From Clostridia bacterium (GTDB lineage: Bacteria; Bacillota; Clostridia; DUPQ01), in assembly GCA_016929655.1 (NCBI GenBank), contig JAFGIJ010000007.1:1-52851 (forward strand): a stretch of DNA of 52,851 nucleotides, given 5' to 3'. The translations under genes and the position numbers were made by a program. Under the pieces are notes generated by a model, which worked only from the letters and a program-made list of their open reading frames with translations, ran no database searches and was not told the DNA's origin. This document shows positions 46,078 to 52,851 of this stretch, piece after piece. Position 1 is the first letter of the stretch. The number at the start of each line of letters is the position of its first letter.

Positions 46078-46142
46078 TCTCAATAATCCCTTTCAATGAA
46101 CAGTGATAAATATATATTACAGTAAAAACAGTGTCAATACAG

Positions 46143-47291
46143 CTAAGATATACCGACCTGCTTCTTCCATTCATCCACCAAAGCCAGAGTATTGTTCCAG
46201 TTGAAGTGCTGCCTTATACTGTTTGTAACTCCAAGTACAAAGCGTTTGCCATGGAATACTTCCATTGCGTCTCTTACTGCTTTTCTTGTACTTTCATCAT
46301 CGGCTGCAGTCAGGCACACAGGACTGCTGACCCCTGTCCATATGGCAGAAGCGTCTGACAGACCTTCCATTACATCACGGTTCGAGCAATTGCTGAGTTC
46401 TGGTTCAAAGCCCTCAACAATATCGAATCCAATCTCTGCAATGTCCCTGAGCAATGGTTTCATCCCGGTTACTACCCTATAGTACATGGGTCTTCCATAT
46501 CTTTTTGCTTCAGCTGCTTCTTTCTTAGCAAGGGGCACTACCACATCCCTGAATATTGATGGGGAAAAGAAATTGGTCTGCTCATATCCGCCGAACCTCT
46601 TGAAAAGATCTATATTATAGTAATCTGCGATTTTCATTCTTTCCAGGGTCATCTCGTACTCATAAACAGCGAGCTTTGCAAATTCCTCCGGATGATCCAT
46701 TGCAAAAAGCACAAAGTTTTCAGCGCCCATGCAAAACATGAGAACAGCAAGACCCTGCCCCACTGTTGCCCTGGTAAGGACCTGGTGTTTTGAAGCTATA
46801 TCAAAAAGTCTTCCATTTGCAATCCTTGTTTTTTCAATACTGTCCGGGGAAGGTGGATACCAGAGATATTTGAAAGACTTTATATCTTCCGGCTCTTTTA
46901 TCAGCGGTTCATAGTTATTGCTTGCACAGTGATCATTGCCTGGGAATGGTATGTCTTCACCATATGGCCAGTCCGGTGTTCTTCTCACTCCCTGGCGCAG
47001 GATTCCTTCCGGAGTAACATATTCCTTGAAGAGAACAGGGTAATTTTCTCCATCGATTTCCTCGGTCCACACCTTGGTTTGCACATCAGGCCATATACCA
47101 AATTCAGGCATGGGTATATCAATCACCGGTTCTGTTCCAAGGTCCATGTAACACCTGACTCTGTCTTCCGGGTCCGATAAATCATAGCCCTCAATTCTAA
47201 GTGCATTGTTGAAATATATGCTGCAGGGAACATAATCAATTTCAGTGCCTGTAAAAGCAGCAAACATTCTTTCCCTTGATGTCATTTTCAC
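46143..47291 (-). CDS. Uroporphyrinogen decarboxylase-family protein (second)
   Basis: A 382-residue UroD-like TIM-barrel protein starting MTSRERMFAAFTGTEIDYVPC, the form common in methyltransferases and in uncharacterised proteins of sugar operons. It lacks the HxCG zinc signature seen in the other copy; the equivalent stretch reads YRVVTGMKPLLRDIAEIGFD, so methyltransferase chemistry is doubtful. It is first in the sugar operon, 65 bases before the ROK gene. GTG 47291 with GGGGG six bases upstream is preferred over ATG 47285. Confidence 0.82.
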   Translation of the reverse strand: MKMTSRERMFAAFTGTEIDYVPCSIYFNNALRIEGYDLSDPEDRVRCYMDLGTEPVIDIPMPEFGIWPDVQTKVWTEEIDGENYPVLFKEYVTPEGILRQGVRRTPDWPYGEDIPFPGNDHCASNNYEPLIKEPEDIKSFKYLWYPPSPDSIEKTRIANGRLFDIASKHQVLTRATVGQGLAVLMFCMGAENFVLFAMDHPEEFAKLAVYEYEMTLERMKIADYYNIDLFKRFGGYEQTNFFSPSIFRDVVVPLAKKEAAEAKRYGRPMYYRVVTGMKPLLRDIAEIGFDIVEGFEPELSNCSNRDVMEGLSDASAIWTGVSSPVCLTAADDESTRKAVRDAMEVFHGKRFVLGVTNSIRQHFNWNNTLALVDEWKKQVGIS

Positions 47292-47363
47292 GGCAAGCCC
47301 CCTTTATAGGATATATTTTACACCAATGACGCGTCTGTGTACCGTTGATTACAAATCGAATTC

Positions 47364-47391
47364 TTGCAATTCCCCCGCAGTATGATAAAAT
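47364..47391 (+). promoter_or_regulatory. Promoter of the dinB-SRAP operon
   Basis: TTGCAA (47364-47369), 16 bases, TAAAAT (47386-47391). The leader to ATG 47413 is about 15 bases, and it has no obvious ribosome binding site. Confidence 0.6.
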
Positions 47392-47392
47392 A

Positions 47393-47404
47393 GAACATAT
47401 GTTC
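47393..47404. promoter_or_regulatory. LexA (SOS) box
   Basis: GAACATATGTTC is a perfect palindrome matching the Gram-positive LexA consensus GAAC-N4-GTTC. It starts one base after the -10 element and covers the transcription start of dinB, an ideal repressor site. Confidence 0.88.
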
Positions 47405-47412
47405 GGTATATT

Positions 47413-48660
47413 ATGGATAGAATGATTTTTCACATAGACTGCAACAATGCATTTCTGTCATGGGAAGCGGCATATCGTCTGACTAAAGGGGACACCCTTG
47501 ACATCAGGACCATACCGGCTGTCATCGGCGGAAACAGGGAGAAGCGCAAGGGTATAGTTCTTGCGAGTTCTTATCCTGCAAAAAAATATGGTATTCGAAC
47601 CGGCATGTCGCTGATGGAAGCTTGCAAACTGTGCCCTTCACTGGATATCAATCCTCCTGATTATGATCTTTATGTACAATGCTCCGATGAAATGATGGCA
47701 CTGCTCTCAAAACACACACCACTCGTGGAACGTTACAGTATAGATGAGTGTTTTGCAGATGTTACCGGGTGTTATACAGGGGACGCCAAAGATTTTGCTG
47801 ATATGCTGAGGAATGAAATATCATCGACCCTTGGATTTACTGTAAACATAGGGGTCTCCAATTCCAAGCTTCTTGCCAAGACAGCCTCTGGTTTTTCTAA
47901 ACCCGATAAAACCCATGAGCTATATTCTGATGAGCTTGAGGAAAAATATTTTCCTCTTCCCATACACAAGCTTTTCATGATCGGCTTTCGAACCTGCATG
48001 AAACTGTATAACCTCGGATACAGAAAAATCGGCGATGTGGCCCATGAGGACCCCAAACTACTTAGGAAGCATTTCAAGCTGTTCGGCCTTTTGATATGGT
48101 CCAATGCAAACGGAGTTGACCACTCTCCCGTGAGGCCCTATGATGAAAGACCAAAGGGAATCGGCAACGGCATGACTCTTCCTGCAGATGCTGAAACCCC
48201 TGAGGAAGCTTATCCCTTCATGCTCTCACTTTGTGAAATATCTTCCCAAAGACTCCGCGCAGCAGGGATGCAGGCTTACACCATCTCCCTTGGAATACGG
48301 ACCAATGATTTTCGTTTCAATTCACACCAGCGAAAGCTTGTTTCTCCCACCCAGAGTACCAAGGAAATATATAACATCTGCAGAATGCTGTATAATGAAT
48401 TATGGGACAAAACACCGGTACGGGGAATTTCCGTCAGACTTGCGGGCCTTGTAACCGGCGGGACAATACAGCTTGATATGCTGGGAAACAATGAGGCACG
48501 CCAGCAGAAAATTGACAACTGTATAGATGGAATAAGGGAAAAATACGGCGACAGCTGCCTCCGAAGAGCAAGTACAATCAACTCAGGCGCTGAACCGGTT
48601 GCGGTTACGACCCATAAGAAATACCCGAAGATCAAACCGAACATAATGAATGGAGCATAA
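47413..48660 (+). CDS. dinB: Y-family DNA polymerase IV
   Basis: A 415-residue translesion polymerase. It has IFHIDCNNAFLSWEAA (5-20, first metal aspartate), LASSYPAKKYGIRTGMSL (about 50-67), and YSIDECFADVTG (about 107-118) with the catalytic acidic pair, then the helix-hairpin-helix and little-finger domains. It copies damaged DNA at low fidelity. ATG 47413 starts MDRMIF; ATG 47422 is an in-frame alternative. The LexA box upstream shows damage control, and the SRAP gene follows after one base. Confidence 0.94.
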   Translation: MDRMIFHIDCNNAFLSWEAAYRLTKGDTLDIRTIPAVIGGNREKRKGIVLASSYPAKKYGIRTGMSLMEACKLCPSLDINPPDYDLYVQCSDEMMALLSKHTPLVERYSIDECFADVTGCYTGDAKDFADMLRNEISSTLGFTVNIGVSNSKLLAKTASGFSKPDKTHELYSDELEEKYFPLPIHKLFMIGFRTCMKLYNLGYRKIGDVAHEDPKLLRKHFKLFGLLIWSNANGVDHSPVRPYDERPKGIGNGMTLPADAETPEEAYPFMLSLCEISSQRLRAAGMQAYTISLGIRTNDFRFNSHQRKLVSPTQSTKEIYNICRMLYNELWDKTPVRGISVRLAGLVTGGTIQLDMLGNNEARQQKIDNCIDGIREKYGDSCLRRASTINSGAEPVAVTTHKKYPKIKPNIMNGA

Positions 48661-48661
48661 T

Positions 48662-49222
48662 ATGTGCGGACGATACATTATTTTTACAAGTGAAGAGTAT
48701 AAGGAGATGAAGGCTATTCTCAGGGAAATTTCCAAGCACTATAAAACCGGCATTGGTACATTTTCTGCCGGCGAGATTTTCCCATCAACGGATGTTCCTG
48801 CTGTAGTAAATGTTTCCGGTGGTACAGGTTATGGTATGCTCAAATGGGGAATGGAGCTATATAATTCAAAAAAACTGTTAATAAATGCGCGAGGTGAAAC
48901 TCTGGGTGAAAAAAGAATGTTCAGTTCTCTGCTGGAATCAGGCAGATGTCTTCTGCCGGCAAATGGTTTTTTTGAGTGGAAGGACAAGGAAAAGTATTTC
49001 ATCAAACCCTGTGATTTACAGACCTTCTATATGGCCGGCCTATACAACAAAGACGGCCGAATGGTTATTGTAACGACATCGGCTAACTCTGAAATGGAGC
49101 AGATACATGACAGGATGCCGGTTATCTTCAATCAGGAGACCGGACGCATGTGGCTTGATAAATATGATTCAGGACTGCTTGTTCCCTACCAGAAACCTCT
49201 GGAAATCAAAAAAGCCGGATAA
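48662..49222 (+). CDS. SRAP-family DNA-protein crosslink protein (YedK/HMCES-like)
   Basis: A 186-residue SRAP protein. The start must be ATG 48662, because the family needs cysteine at position 2 (MCGRY), which is exposed after methionine removal and links to abasic sites. Other active residues sit at N75 (INARGET), E105 (GFFEWK) and H149 (IHDRMPV). It shields abasic sites in single-stranded DNA by a thiazolidine bond. GGAG lies six bases before the start, inside the end of dinB, so the two are cotranscribed and SOS-controlled. Confidence 0.94.
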   Translation: MCGRYIIFTSEEYKEMKAILREISKHYKTGIGTFSAGEIFPSTDVPAVVNVSGGTGYGMLKWGMELYNSKKLLINARGETLGEKRMFSSLLESGRCLLPANGFFEWKDKEKYFIKPCDLQTFYMAGLYNKDGRMVIVTTSANSEMEQIHDRMPVIFNQETGRMWLDKYDSGLLVPYQKPLEIKKAG

Positions 49223-49234
49223 CTCCGGCTTTTT
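49209..49234. terminator. Bidirectional terminator between SRAP and ABC genes
   Basis: AAAAAGCCGGA-TAAC-TCCGGCTTTTT, an 11-base-pair stem with T runs in both directions. The SRAP stop codon lies in the loop. Confidence 0.9.
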
Positions 49235-49248
49235 GTCTGATGCTTTTC

Positions 49249-51591
49249 TTACTCTGTCCTCAATGCAACAACGGGATCTTTTCTTGCAGCTATTCTGCTT
49301 GGAATAAGGCCTGCTATGAATGTAAGTCCTACACTGATTGCAACAAGCCCCAATGCCTTTGCTATGGGGAGTGCCGCAAATCCTGGTACCTCAATGACCC
49401 TTGAGATTATCAGATTGATTGGCAATATCAGTACTGCCGTAGCCAAAACTCCGAATATTCCGGAAGTAAAGCCTATAATTATCGCTTCAGCAATGAACAC
49501 CCGACTGATGTCCTTTTTACGGGCACCTATGCTTCGGAGTATTCCTATTTCCTTTGTTCTTTCAACAACGGATACATATGTAATGATTCCTATCATGATT
49601 GATGAAACCACCAATGAAATAGCAGCAAAAGCAGAAAGAATGACTGTAATTGTGTTTATCAGGGATGAAATTGTCCCCGATATTGTTTCTGCAAGGTCTG
49701 AGTATATGATCTTATCCGTATCTTCGCGGTCTGTATTATATGAGTCAAGATATGACTTAATATCATCCTTTGTATCAAAGGAAACGGGGTATATCTGAAT
49801 GGCTGATGGAGTTGAATCCCCACCTATCAGCTGCATGGTACTTTGATATGTTGAATCCTCTGTGAAATCCCTTCCTGACAAAACACTTTTCAGTGGACTC
49901 TGACGCTGCGCTTCCACTATTTCTGAATCAGAAGCATGAGCAAGCACCTGGTCCGTCAGCAGTGTAGTATAACCAATGCCAGTATTTAAAATTTCACTTG
50001 AGGCTGATTCCTTCACACGCATTATTCCAACTATTTTGATTGTCATTGCTTTTTCGCTTTTTGCCATTTCAGTGAAATTATTGCCTGCTGCAAAAAGCTC
50101 TCCGTTATTTACATAATAATCATCATTGTCTACAACAATGAATTCCATTCCCAGAAAATCTTCAAAACCAAATTCGTCTTCAGTAAAAATACCGAATTCC
50201 TCCAGGAAACCTGTACTGACCCTGTTCTTTTTATCAACTATGAGAACAACTTCATTATATGTCTCAGGATATCTGCTGCTTTCTCCCAGAAGATCATACT
50301 GTGATTCAATGAACTCTCTGTCACTTGGTATTTCATTGAAATTGTTGTTTGTGTTGAAAATCGCAAAGGGACCTGATGAAGACCTTGTTCCCACTTTAAC
50401 ATAGCCACCGTCATCAGTCTTGGCAAGCAGAATAATTGAAACCCTTCTTGAATATGATATAGAGTTATAGAAAGAATCGTCCATTGCTCCCAGATAATCC
50501 AGGAAATCATCTGTAATTACATTTTTGTGTGTACGGGAATTTTCATCCGGGTCGTATGAAAGAATGCTTTCGGAGTCAGGAAAATCTGATTCAGTATTTC
50601 CACCTAAAAAGTTTTCGCTGTTTTCCCTCCTCGCCTCCATCATATCTGTGTTTGTGCTGACATTCTGATTAATTGTAATGGGAAACCCTGCCAGCGTATC
50701 GCTTTGCATTGAGTCCACATATATGGTCATTCCATTGCTAAGCGCAAGTACCAATGCAATACCGATGATGCCAATACTTCCTGCAAATGCAGTTATTATT
50801 GTTCTCATTTTCTTGCTGATTAGATTTCTGTAGCTTGATTTCAATGCTGTGAGAAATGACATTGAAACTTTTTTATTCTTCAGCTTTTCTATGAATGAAA
50901 CTTCATCGTCTTTTCCGTATATCCTGCTGTCTTCATTAACTTCGCCATCCAGTAATTTGATTATCCTGTCACTGTAAGCCTCTGCAAGTTCAGTATTGTG
51001 GGTAACCATGATTACCAATCTGTCTTTGCTGATTTTTTTCAATATATCAAGAATAGCAATGCTGGTTTTTGAGTCTATTGCTCCTGTTGGTTCATCCGCC
51101 AGAAGAATCTTGGGTTTGTTGACCAATGCCCGCGCAATTGCAACCCTCTGCATCTGCCCGCCGGAAAGCTGGTTTGGTTTTTTGTACAGTTGATCGGCAA
51201 GCCCAACATCGGAAAGAACTTCGATTGCTCTTTTTTTTCTTTCGGCTGCACCTACACCCGAAAGAGTCATTGCTATCTCAACATTATTCAGAACAGTCAG
51301 ATGGGATATTAGGTTATAGTTCTGAAAGACAAAACCTATGGTGGCATTTCTGTATGAATCCCATTCACTTTCCTTGAAATCCTTTGTAGATTTATCGTCA
51401 AGAATCAGATCGCCGGCATCATATCTGTCCAGACCACCTATAATGTTAAGCATTGTTGTTTTTCCACAGCCTGATGGGCCCAGTACTGAAACAAACTCAT
51501 TCTTTCTGAATTCCAGATTTATTTTTTTCAAGGCATGTGTCACTGTGTTTCCTGCCTTGTAATCCTTTGATATGTTTGTTAGTTTAAGCAT
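49249..51591 (-). CDS. Fused ABC transporter ATPase-permease (MacB/FtsX type)
   Basis: A 780-residue fusion. Residues 1-230 are an ABC ATPase of the LolD/MacB group: Walker [12 protein letters not shown] (38-48), signature [15 protein letters not shown] (about 142), Walker [13 protein letters not shown] (about 165). A membrane segment near 270 is followed by a 330-residue extracytoplasmic MacB-PCD-like domain and three C-terminal segments of the FtsX fold (about 640-775). Such pumps export peptides, antibiotics or lipoproteins or act mechanically. ATG 51591 follows CGGAGAAACA. No periplasmic adaptor gene is adjacent, as expected for a monoderm. Confidence 0.92.
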   Translation of the reverse strand: MLKLTNISKDYKAGNTVTHALKKINLEFRKNEFVSVLGPSGCGKTTMLNIIGGLDRYDAGDLILDDKSTKDFKESEWDSYRNATIGFVFQNYNLISHLTVLNNVEIAMTLSGVGAAERKKRAIEVLSDVGLADQLYKKPNQLSGGQMQRVAIARALVNKPKILLADEPTGAIDSKTSIAILDILKKISKDRLVIMVTHNTELAEAYSDRIIKLLDGEVNEDSRIYGKDDEVSFIEKLKNKKVSMSFLTALKSSYRNLISKKMRTIITAFAGSIGIIGIALVLALSNGMTIYVDSMQSDTLAGFPITINQNVSTNTDMMEARRENSENFLGGNTESDFPDSESILSYDPDENSRTHKNVITDDFLDYLGAMDDSFYNSISYSRRVSIILLAKTDDGGYVKVGTRSSSGPFAIFNTNNNFNEIPSDREFIESQYDLLGESSRYPETYNEVVLIVDKKNRVSTGFLEEFGIFTEDEFGFEDFLGMEFIVVDNDDYYVNNGELFAAGNNFTEMAKSEKAMTIKIVGIMRVKESASSEILNTGIGYTTLLTDQVLAHASDSEIVEAQRQSPLKSVLSGRDFTEDSTYQSTMQLIGGDSTPSAIQIYPVSFDTKDDIKSYLDSYNTDREDTDKIIYSDLAETISGTISSLINTITVILSAFAAISLVVSSIMIGIITYVSVVERTKEIGILRSIGARKKDISRVFIAEAIIIGFTSGIFGVLATAVLILPINLIISRVIEVPGFAALPIAKALGLVAISVGLTFIAGLIPSRIAARKDPVVALRTE

Positions 51592-51673
51592 TGTTTCTCC
51601 GTTTCATTTATTCAATCTATTTATGATACCCTTTCCAGCAGTTTTTATGTTTGAAAATCACTCCAGCCAGTAA

Positions 51674-51703
51674 ATTGTACCACTCACATTCCCTACCGGT
51701 CAC
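51674..51703 (-). promoter_or_regulatory. Candidate promoter of the ABC transporter gene
   Basis: On the minus strand GTGACC (51703-51698), 18 bases, TACAAT (51679-51674). The -35 is weak and overlaps the edge of the first 17-bp repeat; a leader of about 76 bases results. Confidence 0.4.
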
Positions 51704-51751
51704 GTTATCCGTCGGATCATGTGATCAAAACGTGCACGTTATCCGTCGGAT
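51701..51751. repeat. Two 17-bp direct repeats upstream of the ABC gene
   Basis: CACGTTATCCGTCGGAT occurs at 51701-51717 and 51735-51751, 34 bases apart. Each copy contains the dyad ATCCG-T-CGGAT. Flanking GGTCACG (51698-51704) and CGTGACC (51754-51760) are inverted, and ACGTGCACGT (51730-51739) is a palindrome. The copies sit on one face of the DNA and next to the ABC promoter, as operator sites would. Confidence 0.85.
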
Positions 51752-51764
51752 GTCGTGACCACCT

Positions 51765-51788
51765 AAAAAAGCCGCCCGGGTGGGCGGC
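51765..51788 (-). terminator. Intrinsic terminator of the trpB-like gene
   Basis: Minus-strand RNA GCCGCCC-ACCC-GGGCGGC followed by U6 and A, 29 bases after the stop codon. Confidence 0.9.
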
Positions 51789-51816
51789 CTTCATTAAAGA
51801 GGGAAGAAGTTTTGGA

Positions 51817-52851
51817 TTATTTAATCTCTGGAATGCATTCAAACCCTTTTTTCAGCATTTCATCAGTGTAGTCGACATCAGTAAGTTTTCCACTGTTGTA
51901 TGCTTCGTATGCGGTAAGGTCAAAATGACCATGTCCACTGAGGCAGAACAGAATGGTTCTGTCATCACCTTTCTCCTTGGCCTCAAGGGCTTCATCAATT
52001 GCAGCTCTGATTGCGTGGGCAGATTCAGGTGCAGGTAGTATTCCTTCGGCTCTGGCAAACTGGATTGCAGCTTCAAATGTTTCCGTCTGATGAACAGCTT
52101 TTGCTTCTATGACACCATCATTCACCAGTTTACTGAGCAATGGGGAATCCCCATGGTACCTGAGCCCGCCGGCATGTATTCCCGGAGGCATGAAATCATG
52201 TCCAAGGGTGTACATCATTGTCAGCGGTGTGAATTTACCTGTGTCACCGAAATCATATGTGAACTTGCCTTTTGTCAGCGTAGGACAGGCCGTAGGTTCC
52301 ACAGCTGTAAATCTTGTGTTCTTTTTACCATCCAGCACTTCTTTTACAAATGGGAATGCTATTCCGGAATAGTTTGAACCGCCGCCGCAGCACCCGATTA
52401 CAACATCCGGATATTCTCCGATTTTTTCAAACTGTTTAATAGCTTCCTGACCGATTATGGTCTGGTGAAGTATTACGTGGTTCAAGACGCTTCCAAGTGC
52501 ATAGTTTGTGTCATCATGGGTTGCAGCATCTTCAACTGCTTCACTGATTGCTATACCCAGGCTTCCAAGATTGCCAGGATCTGCTTTCAATATTGCTCTT
52601 CCCGTATTGGTATCCATGCTTGGGCTTGGTGTAACCTTTGCTCCAAAGGTTTCCATTATTGATTTTCTGTAAGGTTTCTGGTCATAGCTTACACGCACCA
52701 TATAAACCTTGCACTCAATGCCAAACATCTGGGCTGCAATACTAAGTGCTGTACCCCACTGGCCTGCTCCTGTTTCGGTTGCTATTCTTGTAATGCCCTC
52801 GACTTTGTTGTAATAGACCTGGGGAATTGCCGTGTTAAGTTTGTGACTTCC
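51817..52851 (-). CDS. trpB: Tryptophan synthase beta chain-like protein, TrpB2 type (5' end missing)
   Basis: The window holds the last 344 codons; the N terminus lies beyond base 52851. The visible start [11 protein letters not shown] carries the pyridoxal-phosphate lysine, [12 protein letters not shown] the substrate region with catalytic glutamate, and [16 protein letters not shown] the phosphate loop. [12 protein letters not shown] and the [12 protein letters not shown] stretch mark the TrpB2 branch, which condenses indole and serine to tryptophan, often without TrpA and perhaps as a salvage enzyme. No trpA follows; a terminator does. Confidence 0.92.
   Translation of the reverse strand, partial: GSHKLNTAIPQVYYNKVEGITRIATETGAGQWGTALSIAAQMFGIECKVYMVRVSYDQKPYRKSIMETFGAKVTPSPSMDTNTGRAILKADPGNLGSLGIAISEAVEDAATHDDTNYALGSVLNHVILHQTIIGQEAIKQFEKIGEYPDVVIGCCGGGSNYSGIAFPFVKEVLDGKKNTRFTAVEPTACPTLTKGKFTYDFGDTGKFTPLTMMYTLGHDFMPPGIHAGGLRYHGDSPLLSKLVNDGVIEAKAVHQTETFEAAIQFARAEGILPAPESAHAIRAAIDEALEAKEKGDDRTILFCLSGHGHFDLTAYEAYNSGKLTDVDYTDEMLKKGFECIPEIK

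Overview
This 52.9-kb window looks like chromosomal DNA from an anaerobic, low-to-mid GC member of the Bacillota (Clostridia-like). That assignment is inference. It rests on strong AGGAGG-type ribosome binding sites, a class II (B12-dependent) ribonucleotide reductase, an AmmeMemoRadiSam locus, molybdenum hydroxylases, and a Gram-positive style LexA box (GAAC-N4-GTTC). No rRNA, tRNA, CRISPR array, IS element or prophage was seen.

Region 1 (1-14160, all on the minus strand) is one long, tightly coupled operon for anaerobic purine breakdown. It has a good promoter at 14132-14160. In transcription order it encodes a MocA-like cytidylyltransferase, a three-subunit molybdenum hydroxylase (YgfM/XdhD-like), an unknown membrane protein, an XdhC-type cofactor protein, a THEP1-like NTPase, a hydantoinase-type amidohydrolase, SsnA, a PreA/YgfK-like flavin/Fe-S protein, a second three-subunit molybdenum hydroxylase, an XRE-cupin regulator and the start of adenine deaminase. 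Most junctions overlap by 4 bp or more. The set resembles the core of the ygf/yge/ssnA/hyuA/xdhD purine-urate degradation cluster of E. coli and gut anaerobes. The ygeWXY part is not here and could lie beyond base 1.

Region 2 (14.2-20.5 kb) is accessory in character: a full-length transketolase, an aldo/keto reductase and two DUF4143 ATPases.

Region 3 (20.7-26.4 kb, minus) is a branched-chain amino acid operon, ilvN-ilvC-leuA-cimA, followed by two small unknown genes, the last a lipoprotein. The citramalate synthase implies isoleucine made from pyruvate and acetyl-CoA.

Region 4 (26.4-38.5 kb) is mixed. It holds a higBA toxin-antitoxin locus whose toxin is frameshifted, the AmmeMemoRadiSam pair, a Gfo/Idh oxidoreductase with a clear operator divergent from a PrsW protease, a UroD-like methyltransferase, class II ribonucleotide reductase (nrdJ), a NusG-II/Gx-transporter pair, and a third DUF4143 ATPase.

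Region 5 (37.9-47.3 kb, minus) contains a two-component system with a small acidic secreted protein, a cytosolic beta-propeller protein of unknown role preceded by eight tandem 19-bp repeats, and a sugar operon (UroD-like protein, ROK kinase, SIS isomerase, KDPG-type aldolase, KDG kinase).

Region 6 (47.3-52.85 kb) has a LexA-boxed dinB-SRAP SOS operon, a fused MacB-like ABC transporter preceded by two 17-bp operator-like repeats, and a TrpB2-type tryptophan synthase beta chain cut by the window edge.

The most unusual items are the tandem repeat array, the PreA-like protein without its expected active-site cysteine, the orphan membrane protein in the molybdenum operon, the toxin frameshift, and intrinsic terminators that end directly at the ribosome binding sites of two genes.
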